Positions 12,301 through 21,898 are shown, counted from the stretch's first letter. The stretch is DNA of 64,000 nt from Parapristionchus giblindavisi (GCA_943737045.1 CALSFV010000239.1:820501-884500), one strand, 5' to 3'. Program-made: numbers and translations. The notes: generated from the sequence alone by a model not told the origin.

Positions 12301-13502
12301 CCCTGGTGGACGAGTCTCACGCACAATATCTTTTCTTTCGTTTTAGTTCATATTCTTAAGAATCGTGAAATGGTTTAAAAATATTTAAAGTACGTGCTAA
12401 TAATGATTTTTTTCTTCAAAAAACTACGAGATTAAAAAAAACTTGCATGCAATACAGTCAAAATGCAATAAAGTGAACGATAGGGCCCATCATAGTCCCC
12501 CATGGTCTAAAGTGAACGATAGGGCCCATCATAGTCCCCCATGGTCTAAAGTGAACGATAGGGCCCATCATAGTCCCCCATGGTCTAAAGTGAACGATAG
12601 GGCCCATCATAGTCCCCCATGGTCTAAAGTGAACGATAGGGCCCATCATAGTCCCCCATGGTCTAAAGTGAACGATAGGGCCCATCATAGTCCCCCATGG
12701 TCTAAAGTGAACGATAGGGCCCATCATAGTCCCCCATGGTCTAAAGTGAACGATAGGGCCCATCATAGTCCCCCATGGTCTAAAGTGAACGATAGGGTCC
12801 ATCATAGTCCCCCATGGTCTAAACTGTCAAAAAAACTGTGTGCTCGCTTAAAAATAATTATGCGTCTTGAAACTGTGAATGTGGGCGTTTTGAGATGTGC
12901 TGAGTCGATTGAAATGAAAAATAAATTTTTAAAATATCTCCATCCGTAAGATAAAATATGTCAAACAATGTGGTGTGATGTGTATACGGCACTGCGAGTC
13001 GCTTGTGACGCACTGCAAGTTTATTTTTCCAAGCTTTCGATGTATCGATAAAAACATTTAAAAAATTTCATTTTCATTTCAATCGACTCAGCACATCTCA
13101 AAACCACAGCATTCACAGTTTCAAGACGAATAATTATTTTTAAGCGAGCACACCACCTTTTTAGACAGTTTAGACCATGAGGGTCTATGGTGGGTCCTAT
13201 CGTTCACTTTATTGCATTTTGACTGTATGGATGATTTTTGGTGAAAGACACAAAGAATGAGAGACTGAGATATTCATAAGAGTAGTTTCCATTATTAGGT
13301 TCATCGTCTATATCGTGGAGGTGGATTCTCATTCGATAAAGCTCGACAAGAATTCACCAATGGAGTTATGGCTGATAGAAATGTTCAGGTATTTAAATGA
13401 ATATTGTTATTTGATGATAATATGTGTGTATAGGCTGCTGCAAGTGCTGCAGCTGGAGCTGCAATGAATGAAGCAGCGAGAAATGCTGTCCCACGATTCT
13501 AA
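9372..13502 (+). CDS. Secretory carrier membrane protein (SCAMP)
   Basis: The protein begins MSAPNPFADPF and continues DDFNPFAAPT, so it has the NPF repeats that bind EH-domain proteins. A charged coiled coil follows (EELERKAEELRRREDELN), then the SCAMP signature NWPPLPTFIPIEPCFYQ and DIEVEIPAQFQKTV. Four membrane segments come next: YVLALVVNVIASLIAFLFVG, LLMLSIIELIIFSPCAFLFW, FMIFFFVLFIHCIFCFVQTL and IIMTISAITFTAAFVGMILS. The cytosolic tail ends AAARNAVPRF-like. SCAMPs are four-pass proteins of recycling endosomes and Golgi-derived vesicles. The exon-1 donor is at about 9406. The last large intron (about 11405-13299) is 1.9 kb because two transposons sit in it; another intron carries a short MITE-like element at 9867-9969. 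Confidence 0.93.
9867..9969. mobile_element. Possible short MITE in SCAMP intron
   Basis: The segment starts TACATGGGCG and ends CGCCCATGTA, an inverted pair with TA at both edges. The inside contains TACGGTATACTGTATACC. Only about 10 bases of terminal repeat support it. Confidence 0.45.
11957..12305. mobile_element. hAT-type MITE with 8-bp TSD in SCAMP intron
   Basis: The terminal inverted repeats CAGGGCTGTGCGGCAAGGC and GCCTTGCCGCACAGCCCTG are bounded by identical 8-bp repeats GTGGACGA (11949-11956 and 12306-12313). The 349-base body is filled with CGGCAATT repeats on both strands, so it folds on itself. The intact ends and perfect duplication suggest a fairly young insertion. The CGGCAA-rich text near 60940-61330 looks like decayed relatives. 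Confidence 0.88.
12453..13227. mobile_element. TA-flanked foldback element in SCAMP intron
   Basis: It starts TACAGTCAAAATGCAATAAA and ends TTTATTGCATTTTGACTGTA. A second inverted pair inside (about 12838-12950 and 13062-13152, around AATCGACTCAGCACATCTC) makes almost the whole 775 bases a hairpin. The TA edges fit a Tc1/mariner-type target. The left arm has expanded into a 39-base minisatellite, while the right arm keeps a single diverged unit near 13166-13209. Confidence 0.8.
12470..12820 (+). repeat. 39-bp minisatellite, nine units
   Basis: Nine head-to-tail copies of a 39-base unit beginning AAAGTGAACGATAGGGCCCA and ending CCCCATGGTCT. Eight are identical and the ninth has one C-to-T change (12797). 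As 39 is a multiple of three, both strands stay open, giving long but spurious reading frames. The near identity implies very recent expansion. Confidence 0.97.
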
Positions 13503-13816
13503 TGCAGAGAAGAATTAGATTATGTATCCATTCCATTAATTCATCACATCATACATCTATTTATTTATTTCCATTTTGACATATTGCGTATTGGTAACTA
13601 AATGAGATAAAGAGTATTCAGTTAAAGCTTTTCCTATTTGTGTACATCTTGACTTATCTTGGGAGACTCTCCTCCCATTTTAGGGATTGCAGTCCAATGG
13701 GGGCCGGTGCTCCCCGCCCTCTCCAAATGGGAGAGCGCTGGACTGAAACAAAGAAGGAGGACGAGATTTGTAATCAAATTAAATTTGATTAGTATATGAA
13801 AGAGAGATTACGAAAA
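13503..13816. other. SCAMP 3' flank with tRNA-Phe-like fragment
   Basis: This is the 3' untranslated region of SCAMP followed by non-coding DNA. At 13725-13747 the sequence AAATGGGAGAGCGCTGGACTG resembles the D arm and 5' anticodon stem of eukaryotic tRNA-Phe (TTGGGAGAGCG...GACTGAA) and stops after the anticodon position. A partial inverted copy (CAGTCCAATGGG) lies at about 13690. It is a fragment, not a tRNA gene. Confidence 0.4.
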
Positions 13817-14400
13817 TACCGTCAAAACGAAAAAAGTGAAACATTTGTCAAATAATTTGACAAAATTTGAAAAAAGTTCACAAGATTCCCATTTTTAGCA
13901 TTTTTTATGATCTTGATAATGTTTAATCTCAGATTTTTTTTGTAGATGTGTTTGCCCAATCCAGATATGCACGACGAAAGTGAAAAAATTAATCAGGAGC
14001 GTTGCGGAGGAGAATTGGTATACTGTAGCATACTGTAGAATCTTACTGTAAAACTGCTCCCATCGCGCTTTTTTCGTCTAATCATGGATATATATATATA
14101 GCATTACGTGACTTCCTATAGCGAATGCGCACTGTTTGGATCATGTCGTAGATCAGACTGCAAAAGTGGTATACTGTAGAAAATCCTACCGTATACCAGT
14201 TTTACAAAACAGCGTTCACAGTGATTCATTTAAATTTTTTTCTTCATAGGTCAAACAGGCAAGCCCAGTGATGATCAAATACCCTATTGTCTATTAAAAA
14301 ACAACAACCGCGTTTAGATATCATGATTAAAAATTTTCAAAATGTTCAAATTTTGTCAAATTATTTGACAAATGTTCCACTTTTTTTCGTTTTGACGGTA
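13817..14400. mobile_element. MITE with TACCGTCAAAACG ends, copy 1
   Basis: The ends TACCGTCAAAACGAAAAAAG and CTTTTTTTCGTTTTGACGGTA are inverted repeats, with TA as the likely target duplication. Inside are repeated TTGTCAAATAATTTGACAAA and GGTATACTGTAG motifs. A second full copy lies at 17174-17828 and a short remnant at about 36700 in TERT intron 1. Confidence 0.82.
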
Positions 14401-14593
14401 GAGAGAACAATTCTTCATTCTGGCTTTGCTTTCCACAATGGCATGGTCGGTTTTTTACATGTTACATTACATTTAGACCGCGCAATGGAGAAATAGAAAC
14501 TAATTAAGGAATGGCTATTTGTGAGGGATAGCTAGTTCAATGCAAATTTTCACCGGGCCAAAAATCAGGAAAGTGCCAGAATTTATAAACTAA

Positions 14594-15019
14594 CAAGGGA
14601 ACGTTCCCAACTTGTCCTGGCCATATGGGATGGCAATAGCATGAATAGAATCAGTTTTCGATGCTCATTACGAATCCGCTTTCGTACGTTGCCCAATCGA
14701 GCTGAGTTTCGAGAAAATCGATATTGAAATTCGGCCATTTGATACGAAAATTCACATCTTATGTACCTTATCTGCTAAACCACACACGCATTTGTTTCAA
14801 TAATTGATATATGAGTTCATGCACTCATTAGGATGGTTTGTGTAGAAATCCGCACTAATTTCCGATTCGAATCAACTAGTCGATTTTCAATATCGATTTT
14901 CTCGAAGCTCAGCTCGATTGGGCAACGTTTGAAAGCGGATTCCTAATGAGCACCGAAAACTGATTCTATTCATGCTATTGCCATCTCAAATGGCTAGGAC
15001 AAGTTGGGAACGTTCCCTT
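14594..15019. mobile_element. Foldback element, about 426 bp
   Basis: It begins AAGGGAACGTTCCCAACTTG and ends CAAGTTGGGAACGTTCCCTT. Inverted arms of about 140 bases also carry TGGGCAACGT and TCGATTTTCTCGA. The right end touches the first copy of the palindromic MITE family. No reading frame is present. Confidence 0.75.
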
Positions 15020-15020
15020 C

Positions 15021-15286
15021 TCTGGTGTTGAAATCCTTGCATGATTACAAGTATAATCATGCATGATTCGACATTCCATGCATGATCATGCATGGAATAT
15101 CCATCGTTCGTGATCATGCATGGATCTTCCGTGATCATGCACGAATTTTCCGTGATCATGCATGAAATGACAGAATCCATGCATGATCACGGATAATCCA
15201 TGCATGATTCGAGTATTTTCCATGCATGATCATGCCACTAATTGCACGAATTTTACTTGGATCATGCAAGGATTCAAACACCTGAG
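15021..15286 (+). mobile_element. Palindromic TGATCATGCATGGA MITE, copy A
   Basis: It begins TCTGGTGTTGAAATCCTTGC and ends GGATTCAAACACCTGAG, which are imperfect inverted repeats. The body is a chain of palindromic ATGATCATGCAT units separated by short variable text such as CTTCCGTGATCATGCACG. It forms a local cluster with copies B and C. Confidence 0.85.
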
Positions 15287-15289
15287 TAA

Positions 15290-15562
15290 CTCCGGTGTTG
15301 AAATCCTTGCATGATCACGAATACAAGTATAATCATGCATGATTCGACATTCCATGCATGATCATGCATGGAATATCCATCGTTCGTGATCATGCATGGA
15401 TCTTCCGTGATCATGCACGAATTTTCCGTGATCATGCATAGAATGACAGAATCCATGCATGATCACGGATAATCCATTCACGATTCGAGTATTTTCCATG
15501 CTAGATCATGCCATTAATTGCACGAATTTTACTTGGATCATACATGGATTCAAACACCTGAG
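15290..15562 (+). mobile_element. Palindromic MITE, copy B
   Basis: Starts CTCCGGTGTTGAAATCCTTG and ends ATTCAAACACCTGAG, three bases after copy A. Nearly identical to copies A and D, including CATTCACGATTCGAG, which is shared with D rather than A. Confidence 0.85.
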
Positions 15563-15796
15563 TGCATGATCACGAATACAAGTATAATCATGCATGATTC
15601 GACATTCCATGCATGATCATGCATGGAATATCCGTGGTTCGTGATCATGCATGGATCTTCCGTGATCATGCATGGAATGACAGAATCCATGCATGATCAC
15701 GGATAATCCATGCATGATTCGAGAATTTTCCATGCATGATCATGCCACTAATTGCACGAATTTTACTTGGATCATGCAAGGATTCAAACACCTGAG
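15563..15796 (+). mobile_element. Palindromic MITE, copy C, 5'-truncated
   Basis: It lacks the first 20 or so bases of the family and begins directly after the end of copy B at TGCATGATCACG. It also lacks one internal CACGAATTTTCCG unit. The right end, CACCTGAG, is intact. Tandem duplication of a copy is a likely origin. Confidence 0.8.
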
Positions 15797-16069
15797 ACCT
15801 GAGTAATGTTCAATTTCACCTTCTTCTTTTATGAAGTGTTGTGGTATTCTTTCGTCTATTTCAGCATGCCGAAATGTTTTGCGATGGCTGGATGCGCAAG
15901 CCATGGCTTATGGCTAAATCTTTTTGTAGAATATTTCAGCATTCGGGTGAAATATATTTTAGAATGCCGAAATTAAAAAAAAAAGAATATGTACCGCCCC
16001 TGGTTATTTTTTGAACAAACAAATTGAAAAGAGTGGGAAATGAGAAATTTGCATACTATACTGTATAAT

Positions 16070-17085
16070 ACAGGGTGCGGCAGAATTAGGGAAACACGGT
16101 CTTTGATCTCCCCTGATCTCATGTATTGAGCATATCGGTTCAGCTTATTATATTTTAGCAACAACTATCATATCAACAACTATCTGTGTTAGCTTCTCAA
16201 TTCTGCCTCATTTCTCGTCAATAACTTGCTTCAAACGGTTTTTGTTCGAACGACGGTGGCGGAATGGTATGGTAGGTCGATTCTTTCCCATTCCCGGAGA
16301 AGGGCCCCCTTGAGCGACTACAGATTCAAGTTGAGACGAGCACACACCTTGCTTTAGAGAACTGATCACATAAAATAGTCGATGGGGGGGGGGGTTCAGA
16401 TCGGGAGCACAGAAGGCAATTCCGAGGAGCGGATGAAGGAGTGAAAGCGATCGGGAGCACAGGAGGCAATTCCGAGGAGCGGATGAAGGAGTGAAAGCGT
16501 GTCTTGAGTCAGGCATTCACAATCTTTGCCTTGTGAGTCGGTGCAGAATATTTTTTAAGCTCCAATGCCTGTTATCAAAGTGGCGCTGGCACCGTCCAGA
16601 CACTCCATTTGGATCTCTTATAGGTTGTTATCCTAGTTCAGCTTGGCTCCAGGATCGACAAAAACCTGTAGAGTCTAGCCCATGGCGCTGATGTTAGCCC
16701 AGACAATGACTTTCCGAGGAAGAGAGCCTAGATTGAACTGTGATCTACTTCTTGGGAGTCCTCTACCAATGGGGTAGTAGGGTTGTTCCACCGTGAACAG
16801 CGTCTCATCAGAGAAAGCGTCACAATGTGTTCCGCCGACGCAGTGCGAGCCAGAAGGACATGCAACTAATCTAGGGCGTACTATTTCACTTAATGAAAAG
16901 CAATCAGCACCAAATTCAGATACGAGATACTTATAATGGTGAATTTCAATGAAATTATTTCGAGAGCGCCGGGGAAACGCACAAAACGATGAAAACCGCT
17001 GCTCTTTCCATATCAATATCCACTCTTCCAAACAATATCTTACTATCTCTTTCACATTCTTTGCCATTATCTCCCTTCCACACAT
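16070..17085 (-). pseudogene. Dead mariner-type transposase
   Basis: On the minus strand, translated pieces resemble Tc1/mariner transposases: DETLFTVE followed by VIVWANISAMG, then APDLNPPPHRLFYVI with KQGVCSSQLESV, then RLKQVIDEK. They lie in order but in different frames, with stops between them, and a 50-base direct duplication at 16400-16499 further breaks the frame. At the left edge CAGGGTGCGGCAGAATTAGG follows TA, a plausible terminal repeat. The N-terminal helix-turn-helix part is not recognisable. It is an old, inactive copy. Confidence 0.72.
16400..16499 (+). repeat. 50-bp tandem duplication
   Basis: Two adjacent 50-base units beginning GATCGGGAGCACAG differ by a single base (A or G at the thirteenth to fifteenth position). 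The G11 run at 16384-16394 lies immediately upstream. Confidence 0.9.
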
Positions 17086-17173
17086 TAATCAGATACTTAT
17101 ACTAGGACTAAACCCTTTCGTACTCCTCAATACTTCTGTCCCCCCATACCTCCAACCTCTTTCTTCGTCCATT

Positions 17174-17828
17174 TACCGTCAAAACGAGAAAAAAAATGCA
17201 ACATTTGTCAAATAATTTTACAAAATTTTACAAAAGTTCACAAGATTCTCATTTTTAGCATTTTTCATAATCTTGATGAAGTATTATCTCAGATTTTGTT
17301 TTGTAGATGTGTAAAATCCAAAAAAATCCAAATCCAGATAAGCACGACAAAAGAGAAAAAAATAATCAGGAGCGTTGCGGAACAGAATTGGTATACTGTA
17401 GCATACTGTAGAATCTTACTGTAAAATGGCTTCCATCGCGCTTTTTTCGTCTAATGATCGTCTAATGAATATCTAGCATTATTTTTTTTAGCATTATTAC
17501 CTGACTTCCTATAGCGAATGTGCACTTTTGGGATCATTTTATAGATCAGGCTGCAAAACGGGTATACTGTAGAAAATCATATCGTATACCAGTTTCACAA
17601 AACAGCGTTCACAGTGATTCATTTAATTTTTTTTCTTCATAGGTCAATTAGGCAAGCTCAGTGATGCTCAAATACCCTATTGTCTATTAAAAAACTAGTA
17701 ACCGCGTTTAGATATCATTATTCAAAATTTTCAAAATCTTGTGAACTTTTGTCAATTTTTGTCAAATTATTTGACAAATGTTTCACTTTTTTTCATGATA
17801 TCTATCTATATATATATTTTTGACGGTA
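17174..17828. mobile_element. MITE with TACCGTCAAAACG ends, copy 2
   Basis: Same family as 13817-14400, with TACCGTCAAAACGAG at the left and TTTTTGACGGTA at the right. Near the right end, ATATCTATCTATATATATA replaces part of the terminal repeat. About 80% similar to copy 1 by eye across the interior. Confidence 0.78.
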
Positions 17829-18452
17829 TATCCAATATAGTCACTTCTCTGTATGCCATGATATCGACATTAGATCTGGGTCAAGGCATTTTCACACACA
17901 ACAAGATAATGTGATTGTTATAACGAGGGGATTTCTAAGAAAACTTTAATCAAAAATAATTGTCTTTACGAATATGGGAAGTATCAAAACAAATCTCCTA
18001 GTTCGTTTTGGTCTGTTCATTCAATTTTTTTCCTATTGGGATGCTCTTTTTGTTTGAAATAAAAATTAAATGGAAAAAAGTTGACAAAATAACTCATCGA
18101 GATATATTTCTGCGTAGGTTTCTTCCCCCAACATATTTCACGTTAGTTCAGAGTGTACAATAAGGGATGAAGTGAAATCTCCCGTCGGGATTCGAACCCG
18201 TACCCTTTGGGAGGAGAGGCGGCCATCTTACCAATGCGCCACGCTTCGATCACCCTTCCCTCCCTTCTCTACTCACATTATTTCGAACTTACGCGCTGAT
18301 CATTTTTCCAGTCCGGTTGTCGCAATTTGAATACACCTACTGTTTATAGGCGCTGTATGCGTAGACCATACCATATATTTCGTACACAATTATTCATTTT
18401 GAGATAATTCCTATTTCCCGGCTATTGCACAGACTCTCTTATGATTGAACTA
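17829..18452. other. Intergenic with tRNA-like segment
   Basis: No protein gene is seen. A tRNA-like sequence lies at 18178-18256 on the minus strand (listed separately). The rest is AT-rich without recognisable structure. Confidence 0.5.
18178..18256 (-). other. tRNA-like sequence
   Basis: The minus strand reads TGGCGCATTGGTAAGATGG (A-box-like) and later ACGGGTTCGAATCCCG, a perfect B box with a four-pair T stem. The anticodon arm and acceptor stem do not pair well. It is more likely a tRNA-derived repeat or pseudogene than a working tRNA. Confidence 0.5.
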
Positions 18453-19057
18453 GGTGATAAGACGTTTCGGAAATTTCACTTCAGAAAAGGACACTTCAGA
18501 AACTAATTTTCAGAAAAGGACGTTTCAGAAATTTCGCTTCAGAAAATGTCATTTCGGAAAATCTTTTCCAGAAAAGGACGTTTCAGAAATTTCCATTTCA
18601 GAAATGCCAACTCAGAAAAGGACGTTTCAGAAATTGGCACTTCAGAAATTCCAACTCAGAAAAGGACGTTTCAGAAATTATTTTTCAGAAATTCCAACTC
18701 AGAAAAGGACGTTTCAGAAAATTTGCAGAACGGTTTGTGGCTTTAAACTGCAGAGAAGATCGCTTAGAATAAATTTAGTAGCATTCAATTTCAACGGGAA
18801 AATTTTCTTAAACGTCCTTTTCTGAGTTGACATTTCTGAAAAAAAGATTTCTGAAACGTCCTTTTCTGAGTTGGAATTTCTGAAATGCCAATTTCTGAAA
18901 CATCCTTTTCTGAGTTGGAATTTCTGAAAAAAAATTTCTGAAACGTCCTTTTCTGGAAAATCATATCTGAAGTGGAAATTTCTGAAACGTCCTTTTCTGA
19001 AGAGGATTTTCTCAAATAGCACTTTCTGAAGTGAAATTTCTGAAACGTCTTATCACC
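18453..19057. mobile_element. Foldback element with 9-bp TSD and tandem arms
   Basis: The ends GGTGATAAGACGTTTCGG and GAAACGTCTTATCACC are inverted repeats. Identical 9-bp repeats ATTGAACTA flank it at 18444-18452 and 19058-19066. Each arm is an array of roughly 20-40 base units built from CAGAAAAGGACGTTTCAGAA, inverted between arms, with a unique core of about 90 bases (18721-18810). A 9-bp duplication and long arms recall Mutator-like (MULE) foldback elements. Open frames in the arms are by-products of the repeat. Confidence 0.85.
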
Positions 19058-19292
19058 ATTGAACTAACGTGATTTTAATCAATCAATTTTGTCTATTTTT
19101 GAATGAATAAAGTGATAATATCTTCACATTTATCATTGTTCAAAGATGCTAATTAACAGACAAATTGTCAGTGTTAAAAAGAGATTCTTTATGTTATAAA
19201 TATATTGTCCTCCTCTTCATTTCGGTTGAATTTGGAGTTAAATTGGAATACGTCAACTAAATCTATCCAATTAGCAGTAAAATAGTAGTTAG

Positions 19293-19300
19293 TATAAAAG
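19293..19300 (+). promoter_or_regulatory. TATA box of neuropeptide gene
   Basis: TATAAAAG lies 51 bases upstream of the neuropeptide ATG, and AGATTCAGTC follows as a possible initiator. Confidence 0.6.
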
Positions 19301-19343
19301 AGATTCAGTCTCCACTCATATCTATTCATTCTTTCAATTGGAT

Positions 19344-19677
19344 ATGTTATTCAAAGCCATTCTACTTCTTGTCTTTATCAACCTTATTTCTGCCCAAAAT
19401 GTACCTCAAACATTCTCAAGAGAAGATAGAGACTTCAGACCTCTCCAGGTTACATTTATTTATATTTAAAAAAAATTATTGTGAAAAATGGATCGAAAAG
19501 AATCGATATCTATTTTTTTGTTTGATCTAATCTCTTATAAATTCATTTTCGTTATATCTCTATTATTTTGAGTTCGGCAAGAGAGATGGTTACCGCCCGC
19601 TACAATTTGGAAAGAGACAATTTCGACCTCTTCAATTTGGAAAAAGATCACTTTCATATGGAAATGACTATGAATGA
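19344..19677 (+). CDS. RPLQF-amide neuropeptide precursor
   Basis: Exons 19344-19448 and 19573-19677 join in frame to 69 residues. The N-terminal MLFKAILLLVFINLISAQ is a good signal peptide. Three peptides follow, each ending FRPLQFGKR or YRPLQFGKR: glycine to be amidated, then a KR cleavage site. Predicted mature peptides end in RPLQF-amide, with N-terminal variation (DRDF, DGY, QF). The tail is SLSYGNDYE. The intron lies exactly between Q and F of the first peptide. A TATA box is at 19293 and AATAAA at 19747-19752. I do not recognise a named family with confidence. It would be secreted from neurons and act on a G-protein-coupled receptor. Confidence 0.87.
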
Positions 19678-20817
19678 TCTATATATCAATAATCTTCTTA
19701 TCTTTTTCATATGATTTTATTCCACTGGAGCAGTTAAAGAAGCATGAATAAATTAATTCTTGTTACTGTATTGCATCTACGTATATCTCTCACATCTCGT
19801 TCATTTCATTTCAAAATAAACGCCATCAAGTCCAAATTTTTCCGCTAACGTGCGTATAAAGTAATCAAGCCATATATAATCTAGAAATTGTAGATTTTTC
19901 TTTGTATTTCATTATCGTTTCGCATTTTCTTAAGAAATTATTTTGTAGTAAAATCTTTTCCCAGACTCTCTAAGGATATGAACATTTTGATAGTTGTTTC
20001 AACAAAATATCGGTCGTGACATTTATTTTAAACAGAATTGAAACACATTGAAACAAACAAAATTATTCTAAGATTTCAAAAAAAACGACTTTTGCCAAAA
20101 TATCTAATGTGGCGCAAAAAAAGACGAAAAACGATGTTTTTAAAATAATTAATTCAATGGAGGTTCTATGTAAACTAATTAAATAGGAGTGCACTGTTTA
20201 ATAACAGAAAATTCCCCCTTTTTATGGTCAACCGATACAGAAACCACTTCATTTCATCCTCGAAACATGTGTTAAAGGTGGAGTCACGCGCATAGTTCAT
20301 TGAACAAACTGTGAAGCCAGAAAGATAGCAAAAGATATTCTGCATATTATTCATATATTATTTTATGCTAATTCAGCTTATTGATCGCTAAAATCATGAC
20401 TCATGCTTGATAGTGCACGCAAAGGGGTCATTTTTTTGAAGTTTTTTTCATATAATTTATATAGCTTGCATAAATGACACAGTATGAATTCGAATGCACA
20501 TTCCAGGGCCTCCATCTTTAAAACCTTCCTGCTGTATTGGTTGGTTTTAGGTTAATAAAACAACCGTTTGGGCTAAAAAAATGTGGTTGATATATCATTC
20601 TAATATACAGTTTCTCATAAAATATCAATGTGAATAGGGTACCATATTGAACCAAATTTATTGGGTTCATTTGTATTTTATCCACATCCCTCAATTTATT
20701 TTATGAACTTATAAGTATAAATATAGAACATGAGAAGTTCGACATAGATTTCTGAATTAAACATGAAACTTGTTTGAATTTACTCTATTTCATTTTTTTT
20801 TGGTTTTATGTGTAGTT

Positions 20818-21390
20818 TTCAGAGCTTGAAAAATGAACGAAAATGCGGAGTTCATTTTGAAAATGCTCCAAAACTCTCATTTTTAGATGATTTTAAATAA
20901 GTTTTTCTTTGATTTTCGACTTAGAGTGCTCAAAAAAATACGATTTTTATTTCAGTAGCATAGTCTATAAAGTGCCTAATTTAATTGTGTTCATGAAACA
21001 ACGAGTTCTAAAGCTTTCAAAGTTTTTAAAACCATCTCTTTCGAGCCAAAATCTAGCATTCTTGCTCCGGTGTTGAAATCCTTGCATGATCACGAATACA
21101 AGTATAATCATGCATGATTCGACATTCCATGCATGATCATGCATGGAATATCCATCGTTCGTGATCAAGCATGGATCTTCCGTGATCATGCACGAATTTT
21201 CCGTGATCATGCATGGAATGACAGAATCCATGCATGATCACGGATAATCCATTCACGATTCGAGTATTTTCCATGCTAGATCATGCCATTAATTGCACGA
21301 ATTTTACTTGGATCATACATGGATTCAAACACCTGAGTGGGCATTTTCCACCTGAGCTTCTTAACAGCATTTTCCGCATATTCGCGCATT
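20818..21390. repeat. Diverged repeat, related to 33998-34440, split by MITE
   Basis: Text such as GCATAGTCTATAAAGTGCC, AACGAGTTCTAAAGC and GGGCATTTTCCACCTGAGCT matches the element at 33998-34440. The palindromic MITE copy D sits in the middle. The intact copy at 34370-34400 therefore serves as an empty site. Confidence 0.65.
21065..21336 (+). mobile_element. Palindromic MITE, copy D
   Basis: CTCCGGTGTTGAAATCC at the left and ATTCAAACACCTGAG at the right, nearly identical to copy B. It is nested inside an older repeat. TG occurs at both junctions, which could be a 2-bp duplication but may be chance. Confidence 0.87.
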
Positions 21391-21827
21391 AAACACGCTT
21401 TTTTGTCATTATTTTCATGAATTTATAGCGAGAAAGATCGACAATAAATTTGACGAAAAAAAGTTAACAGGTTAGTATAAAAGTTTTTCTCAATTTAACG
21501 ACCTTTATCAAGCACAGAACCAATTTGGATTTGCCCACCCTCCAACTGAGAAGACGTAGAATCGATCTTGCTGTTGTATTTAAGATAATCCATAATTTTA
21601 TTGATCTGAACCCTCGTGATTTTTTCAACTTTTCTAATGTATTAAAGAAGGGGACCCTCGAGTTTTTTCGTGACTAAACTGGCCAGGCAGAACTATAGAT
21701 CACATCTCCCCGAATACAAAAATAATTTTCTCTAAAATTTTATATGACCCGGAATACCGTAAGCCCGGGATTAAAGTTCGTTCGTGTCCAGGGAAAGGCG
21801 CTAGTTTTTGAAAATATATAGAAAATT

Positions 21828-21898
21828 GCAAACGGAAATCGAACCCGCGTGGAACGGTTACAAACACTGGCATGTAACCACTTAGCTATACACGCTGC
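21828..21898 (-). other. tRNA-like sequence
   Basis: The minus strand has TATAGCTAAGTGGTTACATG (A box and D arm), then GCGGGTTCGATTTCC as a B box at normal spacing. The acceptor ends do not pair, so a functional tRNA is doubtful. Confidence 0.5.

Noticed and set aside
12443..12949. 168-residue frame with VNDRAHHSPPWSK repeats
   Set aside because: It is produced by the 39-base minisatellite inside an intronic transposon; the opposite strand is open as well.
13725..13747. tRNA-Phe gene
   Set aside because: Only the D arm and part of the anticodon stem are present; no T arm or 3' half follows.
15021..15796. Regular repeats that could be read as a CRISPR array
   Set aside because: The repeats are palindromic units inside elements with terminal inverted repeats, spacers are the same in every copy, and the genome is eukaryotic.
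18454..19022. Overlapping frames of 66-123 residues on both strands
   Set aside because: They come from the inverted minisatellite arms of the foldback element.
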